Positions 26,022 to 35,493 of a DNA stretch of 35,493 bases are shown one piece after another. How positions within the stretch are numbered: the first letter of the stretch is position 1; every line of letters begins with the position of its first letter. This DNA comes from Mycolicibacter engbaekii (GTDB lineage Bacteria > Actinomycetota > Actinomycetes > Mycobacteriales > Mycobacteriaceae), in the NCBI RefSeq assembly GCF_002101585.1, contig NZ_LQOT01000034.1, forward strand, positions 1 through 35,493, written 5' to 3'. The position numbers and the translations under genes are program-made. Under the pieces are notes generated by a model, which was not told the DNA's origin, ran no database searches, and was given only the letters and a program-made list of their open reading frames with translations.

Positions 26022-26423
26022 CTAGGGTTCGAACCGGCGACGGAAACGATCTTCCATCCGGCTGGCGAACGTGCCGCTGGAGCCCTTGACCCGCCGCTGT
26101 GCGGCGCCGCCCGCCTTGGCGGTGTCCAGCCCGGGGGCCGCGTGGTTGCCGGTGATGGCGAACACCACCCCGCCGAACATGACCACGAATCCCAGCACGC
26201 TCAGGATCAGGAATCCGGGATTGACCGTGGTCGCGTAAATCGGGATACCGGAGACCAGCAGCACCAGACCGATCACGAACAGCGCCATCCCCTGCACCCG
26301 TCGACGGGTGGTGGGGGTACGCAGGGCGCCGCCGCGAACACTGGACGCGAATTTGGGGTCCTCGGCGTAGAGAGCGCTCTCGATCTCATCGAGCATGCGC
26401 TGCTCATGGTCGGAGAGTGGCAT
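26022..26423 (-). CDS. DUF3040 membrane protein (Rv2169c-like)
   Basis: The protein is 133 aa from an ATG at 26423 with a textbook AAGGAGG. The N-terminus MPLSDHEQRMLDEIESALYAEDPKFASSVR is the DUF3040 signature. Two hydrophobic helices (about 46-64 and 70-91) form a hairpin in the membrane, and the cytosolic C-terminus is basic (RRVKGSSGTFASRMEDRFRRRFEP). Function unknown; the family is confined to actinobacteria and often sits near the dcw cluster. A 212-base gap separates it from the divergent acetyltransferase. Confidence 0.88.
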   Translation of the reverse strand: MPLSDHEQRMLDEIESALYAEDPKFASSVRGGALRTPTTRRRVQGMALFVIGLVLLVSGIPIYATTVNPGFLILSVLGFVVMFGGVVFAITGNHAAPGLDTAKAGGAAQRRVKGSSGTFASRMEDRFRRRFEP

Positions 26424-26635
26424 TCGTCCCTCCTTGCCGACGGCCGCTCACATCACTGCCCACGCCTGATGCGGGCATAACACTGATGATACGAGGTGTG
26501 CCCGTGCCGTACCACAGGCTTCACCAGCCGATTGTAGCCCCGGTCCGAAGTTGTCGATCCACAACCGCCGTCGCCGCAGGACGAAACCGGATAATAGGAA
26601 CGCAACCTCGCCGACACGGGAAAGGAACCTGCCCT

Positions 26636-27265
26636 GTGGTCACCTTCCTGGTCGACATGTCGCCGAGAGAGATGGCAGACCGCCTCGGCGAGGCACTGCA
26701 CGTCTATGTCACCGCGATGGGCTACCCGCCGGGCACCGAGGGTCAACGGGCCGCCATGTGGCTCGACCACACGCGCCGCACGGGGTGGCGTGCGGTGGCG
26801 GCCTTCGACGACGGCGACCCGGGCGAAGCCAACCCGGTAGCCGCCGGCAACGGGCACCCCGGCTCGCCGGCGTCGGTGTCGCGCAGCGCCGAACTGCTGG
26901 GGGTGGCGTACGGCTACTGCGGCGCCCCCGACCAGTGGTGGCAGCAGCAGGTGGTGCTGGGTCTGCAGCGCCGCGGCCTGCCCCGGTCGGAGATCATCCG
27001 CCTGATGACCAGTTACTTCGAGCTGACCGAACTGCACGTGACGCCGCGGGCGCAGGGTGGCGGCCTGGGCGAGGCCCTGCTGCGGCGCCTGCTGAGCGGA
27101 CGTCCCGAGGCCAACGTGCTGCTGTCCACCCCGGAGACAAGCGGTGAGAGCAATCGCGCCTGGCGGTTGTACCGCCGGCTGGGCTTCACCGACGTCATGC
27201 GCGGGCACCACTTCGCCGGCGATCCCCGACCCTTCGCCATCCTGGGCCGGCCGCTGCCGTTATAG
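26636..27265 (+). CDS. GNAT-family N-acetyltransferase (Rv2170-like)
   Basis: The protein is 209 aa from a GTG at 26636, with AAAGGA ten bases upstream; the open frame further upstream has no ribosome site and begins inside the neighbouring start region. The acetyl-CoA loop is in ELHVTPRAQGGGLGEALLRRLL, and motif B is SNRAWRLYRRLGFTDV. An N-terminal helical part (SPREMADRLGEALHVYVTAMGYPPGTE) and a variable Gly/Pro-rich loop (about 58-80) precede the core. In M. tuberculosis Rv2170 is reported to acetylate isocitrate dehydrogenase; the same role here is inferred from synteny. Confidence 0.85.
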   Translation: MVTFLVDMSPREMADRLGEALHVYVTAMGYPPGTEGQRAAMWLDHTRRTGWRAVAAFDDGDPGEANPVAAGNGHPGSPASVSRSAELLGVAYGYCGAPDQWWQQQVVLGLQRRGLPRSEIIRLMTSYFELTELHVTPRAQGGGLGEALLRRLLSGRPEANVLLSTPETSGESNRAWRLYRRLGFTDVMRGHHFAGDPRPFAILGRPLPL

Positions 27266-27322
27266 CGGCCCTACCTGCCGCGTCATCACCGCACCGGGCC
27301 CCCGGTCTGGCACGATGACCTC

Positions 27323-28051
27323 GTGCATCTTCGGCGATCGCTTTGGCGGGTCCGCGTTCCAGGCCGGGCCCGACGGTTCGGCACCTACCGCCGGCTGACA
27401 GCCCTGGTGGCGCTGCTGTTGATCACGGTTCCCCTGGCCGGATGCGTGCGCATCCGCGCCAGCATCACCGTCTCGCCCGACGACCAGGTCTCCGGCCAGC
27501 TGATCGTGGCGGCCAAGCCCCGCAACGACAACGACGCCGGTCCCAAGCTCAGCGCCGACGTGCCGTTCCCCCAAAAAGTCGCGATCTCCAACTACAACCG
27601 GGACGGCTACGTCGGCTCCCAGGCGATGTTCTCCGATCTGACGTTCGCCGAACTGCCGCAGCTGGCGGGTATGCATCGCGACGCCGCCGGGGTGGACCTG
27701 TCGCTGCGTCGCGCCGGCAATCTGGTGATCCTGGAGGGCCGCGTCGATCTGACCACCCTGGAAGACCCCGAGGCCGACGTCGAGCTGAGCGTGGCGTTCC
27801 CGGGCGAGGTGACCTCCACCAACGGCGACCGCCTCGGCGGCGACATGGTGCGCTGGAAACTCAAGCCGGGTGTGGTGAGCACCATGAGCGCCCAGGCCCG
27901 CTACACCGACCCCAGCACTCGCTCGTTCGTCCACGCCGCCCTGTGGCTGACCCTGTCGACGTTCGCCGCGGCAGGCCTGGTCGCGCTGATGGCGTGGCAG
28001 GGCCGGGACCGCTCACCGCGGTTCCGTTCGCCCGACGACGCCGGCGTCTGA
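27323..28051 (+). CDS. lppM: Lipoprotein LppM
   Basis: The protein is 242 aa from a GTG at 27323, only 57 bases after the acetyltransferase gene. The signal peptide has a long basic n-region (many Arg to residue 24), a hydrophobic core and the lipobox LAGC with Cys41 as lipidation site. The mature part is beta-rich (RIRASITVSPDDQVSGQLIV, NLVILEGRVDLTTLE, DVELSVAFPGEVTSTNGDR), matching the LppM domain. A second hydrophobic helix near the C-terminus (about 205-227) is followed by a short charged tail. M. tuberculosis LppM binds phosphoinositol mannosides and affects phagosome handling by the host. The gene converges on metF with 11 bases between stops. Confidence 0.88.
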   Translation: MHLRRSLWRVRVPGRARRFGTYRRLTALVALLLITVPLAGCVRIRASITVSPDDQVSGQLIVAAKPRNDNDAGPKLSADVPFPQKVAISNYNRDGYVGSQAMFSDLTFAELPQLAGMHRDAAGVDLSLRRAGNLVILEGRVDLTTLEDPEADVELSVAFPGEVTSTNGDRLGGDMVRWKLKPGVVSTMSAQARYTDPSTRSFVHAALWLTLSTFAAAGLVALMAWQGRDRSPRFRSPDDAGV

Positions 28052-28062
28052 GGCGGCGCCGC

Positions 28063-28956
28063 TCAGCTCGGCCCGGGTGACCAGTAGTCGAGCATCTGCG
28101 CAAAGGTCCGAAACGCCGCCGCCGACACCCCGTAGGTCGCCTCCAGATGGATGCTCAACGGGAAGCCCAGGTCCGCGACGCCGTCGATCACCCGTTTGTA
28201 CAGATCCAGCATCAGCTTGCGCCGCTGTTCGGGTTCGCTGTCCGAGAGCGTCTTGACGAACGCCTGTTCGGCGGCCACCGCCGGGTTGCCGGGATCTTGA
28301 ATCAGCCAGTTGATCAGACCGACCCGGTTCTCGACCGTGGGGACAAAGCCGAACGACAACAGGATCTCCGGCCGGGCATCGCTGTGCTTGGCGAACTCGG
28401 TGAGGAACGACACGATCGCATCGGAGTACAGCAACTGAGTCAGCGCGAAGGTCGCCCCGCGCTCGCACTTGAAACGGAACCGGCCGAGCTCGTCGGCCCG
28501 GGTCGGGATCAGGATCGCGCCGCGGTTGGACACGTCCTCGCGGAACATCGCCAGCGCATCGGTCGGTGGCACTCCCGAGCCCTCGCCGTCGGCCATGGTG
28601 CGGGGCACGCCCACGAACACCACGCCCTCGATGCCCGCGGTGGTGAGCTGATGCAGCCGGCTGCGCAGGCCGGCCTCGTCGGAAAACGAGGTGACCTGGG
28701 TGCACAACCCGGCCATGCCCGGCAGCTCGGGCCGGATCGCCTGCCAGAAGTCCAGCACGTCGAGCTTGGGCTTCATCTCGATCGGACGGTCGTCCTCCTC
28801 GGCGATCATCCCCGGCATCAGAATGTGGCGGATCTTGCCCTGCAGCCCGGTTTCGGCGGCGAACCGCACGACCTTGTGCGCCTCCTCGATCGTCTGCTCG
28901 GGACCCCGTTCCACGTTCGGTGGGACAAGTTCGAGTGCGACGGTGTTCAAGGTCAC
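28063..28956 (-). CDS. metF: MetF-type methylenetetrahydrofolate reductase family protein
   Basis: The protein is 297 aa from a GTG at 28956, with GAGGAG seven bases upstream; this gives the N-terminus MTLNTVALELVPPNVE, matching Rv2172c. An ATG five codons earlier overlaps that ribosome site and is less likely. MTHFR enzymes reduce 5,10-methylene-THF to 5-methyl-THF for methionine synthesis in a TIM barrel. Visible conserved parts are DDRPIEMKPKLDVLDFW, VFVGVPRTMADGEG, FKCERGATFALTQLLYSDAIVSFL, LLSFGFVPTVENRVGLINWLIQDPGN, and GFPLSIHLEATYGVS. This mycobacterial form is divergent from E. coli MetF, so the cofactor and exact reaction should not be assumed. A TTGACG (28989-28994, minus strand) may be part of its promoter. 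Confidence 0.82.
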   Translation of the reverse strand: MTLNTVALELVPPNVERGPEQTIEEAHKVVRFAAETGLQGKIRHILMPGMIAEEDDRPIEMKPKLDVLDFWQAIRPELPGMAGLCTQVTSFSDEAGLRSRLHQLTTAGIEGVVFVGVPRTMADGEGSGVPPTDALAMFREDVSNRGAILIPTRADELGRFRFKCERGATFALTQLLYSDAIVSFLTEFAKHSDARPEILLSFGFVPTVENRVGLINWLIQDPGNPAVAAEQAFVKTLSDSEPEQRRKLMLDLYKRVIDGVADLGFPLSIHLEATYGVSAAAFRTFAQMLDYWSPGPS

Positions 28957-29051
28957 GTGGTAGCTCCTCATGAAAGACGGTCCGCAGACGTCAACAGTGC
29001 CACAGGGCGCGGGCCGGCGGTCTTGGCCGCCGTCGGCCGCCACCGGCCTGA

Positions 29052-30224
<1,173 letters not shown>

Positions 30225-30240
30225 AGATCCCGGAGCACCG

Positions 30241-31761
30241 ATGCCCAATCCCACCACCTCACCGGTCCCCAGCGCGCCCAGCGACACCGCGCGCGGTCTT
30301 GCGGGCCTGCGGCAGTTCGCCGCGAGCCGGCAGGCAGGCGCCGCGTGGACCGGATGCCTGGGTGCACTGCTGATCACCCTGGGCGGGCTGGGCGCCGGCA
30401 GCACCCGGATCCAGGATCCCCTCCTGGACTCCCTGCACCTGTCGTGGCTGCGGTTCGGTCACGGCCTGGTGCTGTCGTCGGTGCTGTTGTGGGCCGGGGT
30501 CGCGGTGATGCTCGCGGCCTGGCTCGGCTTGGGCCGGCGGGTGATCGACGGTGCCGTCAGCACCTACACGTTGATCGCCACCACGGGCTTCTGGCTGGCT
30601 CCCCTGCTGCTGTCGGTGCCGGTGTTCAGCCGCGACACCTACTCCTACCTGGCCCAAGGCGCCCTGCTGCGCGATGGCTTCGACCCGTACCAAGTGGGGC
30701 CGGTGGAAAATCCCAACCCGCTGCTCGACGACGTCAGCCCGATCTGGGCGGCGACGACGGCGCCGTACGGGCCCGCGTTCATCCTGATCGCCAAGCTCGT
30801 CACGATGCTGGTGGGCAACAATGTGGTGGCCGGCACCATGGTGCTGCGACTGTGCATGCTGCCCGGGCTGGCGCTGCTGATCTGGGCCGCGCCCCGGGTG
30901 GCCGCCCGGGTCGGCGGCAGCGCCCCCGCGGCGCTGTATCTGGCGGTGCTCAACCCGTTGGTGATCATCCACCTGATGGGTGGGGTGCACAACGAGATGC
31001 TGATGGTCGGCCTGGTGATGGCGGGTATCGCGCTGACACTGGAGCGCCGGCACCTGGCGGGGATAACGGTGGTGGCACTGGCCGCGGCGGTGAAGGCGAC
31101 CGCCGCGATCGCCCTGCCGTTTCTGGTGTGGGTCTGGATGCGCCGCCTGCGCGAACAGCGCGGCTACCCGACGCTCCCGGCGTTCGCCACCGCGGCGGCA
31201 GCCTCGACAATCAGCGTTGTCGCCGTGTTCACCGTGCTGTCGGCCCTGGCCGGAGTCGGTTTGGGCTGGCTGACCGCACTGCTGGCCGGCAACGTCAAGA
31301 TCATCAACTGGCTGACCGTGCCCACGGCGGCCGCCAACCTGATCCACGCCATCGGCGGACTGGTCGCCCCCGTCAACTTCTATGCCGTCTTGCACATCAC
31401 CCGGATCAGCGGGGTCGTGGTGATCGCACTGATCCTGCCGGTGCTGTGGTGGCGAGCGCGGCGTGACGATCGCAGCGCGATCGCCGGCATCGCCTGGGCC
31501 ATGCTGGTGGTCGTGCTGTTCGTGCCGGCCGCCCTGCCCTGGTACTACACCTGGCCGCTGGCGGTGGCCGCCACCCTGGTGCGCTCACCGACCTCCATCG
31601 CCGCGATCGCGGCGGCCTCGACCTGGATCATGGTGATCTTCAAACCCGACGGCTCCCACGGCATGTACACCTGGCTGCACGTGATCGGCGCGACGGGCTG
31701 CGCCGTCTACGCCTGGCACCGACTGTCCAAAGCGCCGGCCCAAACGCCTGAGGGCGGCTGA
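30241..31761 (+). CDS. mptA: Alpha-(1->6)-mannosyltransferase MptA
   Basis: This 506-aa polytopic GT-C glycosyltransferase extends the alpha-1,6-mannan backbone of lipomannan and lipoarabinomannan, using decaprenyl-phospho-mannose on the outer face of the membrane. About 13 helices are visible. The first large periplasmic loop after helix 3 contains SRDTYSYLAQGALLRDGFDPYQVGP, where the acidic residue typical of GT-C enzymes lies, followed by NPLLDDVSPIWAATTAPYGPAF. NPLVIIHLMGGVHNEMLMVGLVMAG and LPWYYTWPLAV are further family stretches. The ATG has GGAG seven bases upstream. The stop is within a CTGAGCTCAG palindrome shared with the convergent Rv2175c-like gene. Confidence 0.92.
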   Translation: MPNPTTSPVPSAPSDTARGLAGLRQFAASRQAGAAWTGCLGALLITLGGLGAGSTRIQDPLLDSLHLSWLRFGHGLVLSSVLLWAGVAVMLAAWLGLGRRVIDGAVSTYTLIATTGFWLAPLLLSVPVFSRDTYSYLAQGALLRDGFDPYQVGPVENPNPLLDDVSPIWAATTAPYGPAFILIAKLVTMLVGNNVVAGTMVLRLCMLPGLALLIWAAPRVAARVGGSAPAALYLAVLNPLVIIHLMGGVHNEMLMVGLVMAGIALTLERRHLAGITVVALAAAVKATAAIALPFLVWVWMRRLREQRGYPTLPAFATAAAASTISVVAVFTVLSALAGVGLGWLTALLAGNVKIINWLTVPTAAANLIHAIGGLVAPVNFYAVLHITRISGVVVIALILPVLWWRARRDDRSAIAGIAWAMLVVVLFVPAALPWYYTWPLAVAATLVRSPTSIAAIAAASTWIMVIFKPDGSHGMYTWLHVIGATGCAVYAWHRLSKAPAQTPEGG

Positions 31762-31763
31762 GC

Positions 31764-32168
31764 TCAGTAGGCCATGGCCTGGGCCCGCCGCATCACCTCG
31801 CGGGCCTGGTGGGCGTGCAGCGCATCGATGGGGCGGGCGTTTGCCACCGGTTCCCGCACGCCGTCGCGGGTCAACGACAACGACGCATCCGGGGTGAACA
31901 GCCACCGCACGATCTCGGTCTGCTGGTAGCCGCCGTCGTGCAGCAGCGCCAACAGCCCGGGCAGGCTCTTGACCACGTCCCCGTCAGCGGTGAAGAACAC
32001 CTGCGGAACCAGCAGCACACCGTTTCGCCGCACCGCGACCAGATGGTTGTCGCGCAGGTACTGGTGCACTTTGGTGACCGGCACCCCGAGCATCTCGGCC
32101 ACCGTCGGCAGGTCGAAAGTCGGTTCGTCGGGATCGAGGACGTCATCGGAGGCCGGAATGCTGCTCAC
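31764..32168 (-). CDS. Rv2175c-like DNA-binding protein, partner of PknL
   Basis: This 134-aa protein has a winged helix-turn-helix core (FDLPTVAEMLGVPVTKVHQYLRDNHLVAVRRNGVLLVP) and a helical C-domain (GLLALLHDGGYQQTEIVRWLF … ANARPIDALHAHQAREVMRRAQAMAY). In M. tuberculosis the homologue binds DNA and is switched off by phosphorylation of Thr9 by PknL, encoded next door. The start here is a GTG (32166-32168) preceded by TAAACT and six bases, the arrangement of a leaderless transcript; an in-frame TAA four codons upstream rules out a longer protein. The protein begins at SSIPASDDVLDPDEP, so the 13 or so N-terminal residues that carry Thr9 in M. tuberculosis are missing. Confidence 0.88.
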   Translation of the reverse strand: MSSIPASDDVLDPDEPTFDLPTVAEMLGVPVTKVHQYLRDNHLVAVRRNGVLLVPQVFFTADGDVVKSLPGLLALLHDGGYQQTEIVRWLFTPDASLSLTRDGVREPVANARPIDALHAHQAREVMRRAQAMAY

Positions 32169-32174
32169 GACACG

Positions 32175-32180
32175 AGTTTA
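32175..32180 (-). promoter_or_regulatory. -10 element for a leaderless Rv2175c-like transcript
   Basis: TAAACT on the minus strand ends six bases before the GTG start, so transcription would begin at or next to the start codon. No ribosome site lies upstream, which fits leaderless translation, common in mycobacteria. No clear -35 is seen. Confidence 0.5.
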
Positions 32181-32210
32181 GAACCGCCGGACCGGCCGCC
32201 GACGCACACA

Positions 32211-32216
32211 TACCAT
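32211..32216 (+). promoter_or_regulatory. -10 element for a leaderless pknL transcript
   Basis: TACCAT ends six bases before the pknL GTG (32223), the same geometry as in the divergent gene. The two -10 elements are 30 bases apart, so the core promoters overlap back to back. Confidence 0.5.
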
Positions 32217-32222
32217 TGCCAG

Positions 32223-33404
32223 GTGACTTCCACCTGGGGCGGCGACAGCTTGGAGGGCACCCTGCTCGACGGGCGGTACCGAGTGGGCGCCCGGATCGCC
32301 ACCGGCGGCACCTCCACGGTGTACCGCGGCGTGGACGAACGCCTCGACCGCCCGGTCGCGGTGAAGGTGATGGACCTGCGCTACGCCGGCGACCAGCAGT
32401 TCCTGGCCCGGTTCCAGCTCGAGGCCCGCGCCGTCGCCCGGCTCAAGGATCCGGGGCTGGTGGCGGTCTACGACCAGGGCTTCGGCACGATTCACGATCC
32501 CGGCCAGCCGTTCCTGGTGATGGAGCTCGTCGAGGGCGGCACGCTACGCGAACTGCTCAACGAACGCGGCCCGATGCCGCCGCACGCCGTCGCCGCGGTA
32601 CTGCGCCCGGTGTTGGGGGCACTGGGGATCGCGCACCAGGCCGGGCTGGTGCACCGCGACGTCAAGCCGGAGAACATCCTGATCTCCGACGACGGCGACG
32701 TGAAGATCGTCGACTTCGGCCTGGTGCGCGCCATCGCAGCGGCGGGAATCACCTCCACCAACGTGATTCTGGGCACCGCGGCCTACCTGTCCCCCGAACA
32801 GGTCCGCGACGGAAACGCCGGCCCCGCCAGCGACGTCTACAGCGCCGGCGTACTCACCTACGAGCTGTTGACCGGCCACACGCCGTTCGCCGGCGACTCC
32901 GCGTTGACGGTGGCCTACCAGCGGCTGGATCACGATGTCCCGCTGCCCAGTTCGGCCATCGACGGCGTGCCCGGCGAATTCGACGACCTGGTCGCCCGGG
33001 CCACCGCCCGGGAACCGGAGGACCGCTACCCCGATGGTCTGCAGATGGCCCGCGCGGTAGACCTGCTCACCGAAGCGCTGGCGCTGCCGGCGTTTCGGGT
33101 ACCCGCCCCGCGTAACTCCGCCCAGCACATCGCGGCCGCGCCCGGGCGCACGCCGCAGCAGCCGGCGCCGCCACGCCACCAGACCCTGCACATGACCCGG
33201 GGCCCGCAGGACTGGCCGGAGGAAACCGATCAATCTCAGCTCGTGACAGGGCAATTCGGCGGTGTCGAACTGAGCCGATTCGTGCTGGAGCGCCAGCACG
33301 CCCGCCGGATGGTGCTGATCTGGCTGGCCGTGGTGTTCGCGCTGGACGCCGTGGTCGCGGCGGTGGCATGGACGCTGGGCAACAACGTCGGCGCGCTGCT
33401 GTAA
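32223..33404 (+). CDS. pknL: Serine/threonine protein kinase PknL
   Basis: The protein is 393 aa from a GTG at 32223. The kinase domain covers about 19-280: the ATP loop IATGGTSTVY, Lys48 in VAVKVM, the catalytic loop HRDVKPEN (Asp146), DFG at 164-166, and an activation loop with Thr177 and Thr179 (ITSTNVILGTAAYLSPE) as likely autophosphorylation sites. A Pro/Gln-rich juxtamembrane linker follows, then one helix (about 367-388) and only a few outside residues, so there is no PASTA sensor. In M. tuberculosis PknL phosphorylates Rv2175c and has been linked to dcw/cell-wall control. The first residues TSTWGGDSLEG differ from that orthologue. No ribosome site is seen; it is probably leaderless. 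Confidence 0.93.
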   Translation: MTSTWGGDSLEGTLLDGRYRVGARIATGGTSTVYRGVDERLDRPVAVKVMDLRYAGDQQFLARFQLEARAVARLKDPGLVAVYDQGFGTIHDPGQPFLVMELVEGGTLRELLNERGPMPPHAVAAVLRPVLGALGIAHQAGLVHRDVKPENILISDDGDVKIVDFGLVRAIAAAGITSTNVILGTAAYLSPEQVRDGNAGPASDVYSAGVLTYELLTGHTPFAGDSALTVAYQRLDHDVPLPSSAIDGVPGEFDDLVARATAREPEDRYPDGLQMARAVDLLTEALALPAFRVPAPRNSAQHIAAAPGRTPQQPAPPRHQTLHMTRGPQDWPEETDQSQLVTGQFGGVELSRFVLERQHARRMVLIWLAVVFALDAVVAAVAWTLGNNVGALL

Positions 33405-33423
33405 CCCCGGGCCCGCCGACGGC

Positions 33424-35350
<1,927 letters not shown>

Positions 35351-35440
35351 CACGGTCCGCCCTGCCGGGGCATCCGCGGGACCACGTATGGCCGGGTGGG
35401 CGCCGACGCCTCCGACGCCGGACCGGGCCGGCTCCGGGGC

Positions 35441-35490
35441 CACGGGGGCGGCGCCGGCCGGGCGGGCGGACGGGCGGCGCCGCCCCCGTG
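35441..35490. repeat. Inverted repeat with 15-base perfect arms at the right edge
   Basis: CACGGGGGCGGCGCC (35441-35455) and GGCGCCGCCCCCGTG (35476-35490) are exact inverse complements separated by 20 bases of GGGC/GGAC-type sequence. It lies about 90 bases upstream of the RNase AS-like start. As RNA it would make a very stable stem. No T run follows within the window, so it could be a Rho-independent-like stop without a tail, or a mobile palindromic repeat. Confidence 0.7.
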
Positions 35491-35493
35491 CAG

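Noticed and set aside
26424..26635. A defined divergent promoter pair between the DUF3040 and GNAT genes
   Set aside because: Several TA-rich hexamers occur, but none has a matching -35 at a normal distance.

Overview
The window is high-GC actinobacterial DNA. Gene content, order and strand follow the Mycobacterium tuberculosis chromosome from about Rv2143 to Rv2179c. Family markers are Wag31, SepF, LppM, MptA, PknL with an Rv2175c-type DNA-binding partner, a class II AroG, and the proline-rich Rv2164c-type FtsL. The source is therefore a member of the Mycobacteriaceae. It is not M. tuberculosis itself, because several loci differ; the species cannot be fixed from the sequence alone.

Region 1 (1-4036) is accessory. 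It opens with what looks like the 3' end of an IS30-type insertion sequence. A TetR regulator and an unrecognised 150-aa protein follow on the minus strand. They are divergent from a three-gene operon: a Rieske non-haem iron oxygenase, a SnoaL/NTF2-like small protein and a short-chain dehydrogenase. A palindrome in the divergent gap is a likely TetR operator. The substrate is unknown.

Region 2 (4079-25711) starts with a phosphoribosyltransferase-domain gene whose stop overlaps the stop of a small membrane protein. The rest, on the minus strand, is the division and cell-wall (dcw) cluster. In transcription order it runs mraZ, rsmH, ftsL-like, pbpB, a small exported Cys-containing protein, murE, murF, mraY, murD, ftsW, murG, murC, ftsQ, ftsZ, yfiH, sepF, yggT, wag31 and the Rv2144c-like gene. 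Most cell-wall genes overlap by 1-11 bases, often as GTGA or ATGA, which implies translational coupling. Together they make the UDP-MurNAc-pentapeptide, load it on lipid, flip and polymerise it, and place the septum (FtsZ/SepF/FtsQ/FtsL/FtsW/PbpB) and the growing pole (Wag31). The yggS-type gene that sits between yfiH and sepF in M. tuberculosis is absent. The murE-pbpB gap carries different cargo from M. tuberculosis.

Region 3 (25712-35493) holds the mraZ control region, a DUF3040 membrane protein, a GNAT acetyltransferase, the lipoprotein LppM, a MetF-type reductase, the prenyl synthase IdsA2, the mannosyltransferase MptA, the Rv2175c/pknL divergent pair, aroG, and an RNase AS-type exonuclease. 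The mraZ region has regularly spaced TGGGN boxes, a second inverted pair of boxes and a tRNA-3'-end-like fragment.

The least expected signals are the MraZ-box arrays, the tRNA-like fragment, the conserved leader with a dyad before rsmH, the loss of two known Ser/Thr-kinase phosphosites (Wag31 and the Rv2175c homologue), the missing yggS, the small Cys protein, and a 15-bp-arm hairpin at the right edge. I found no CRISPR array, rRNA or intact tRNA gene.
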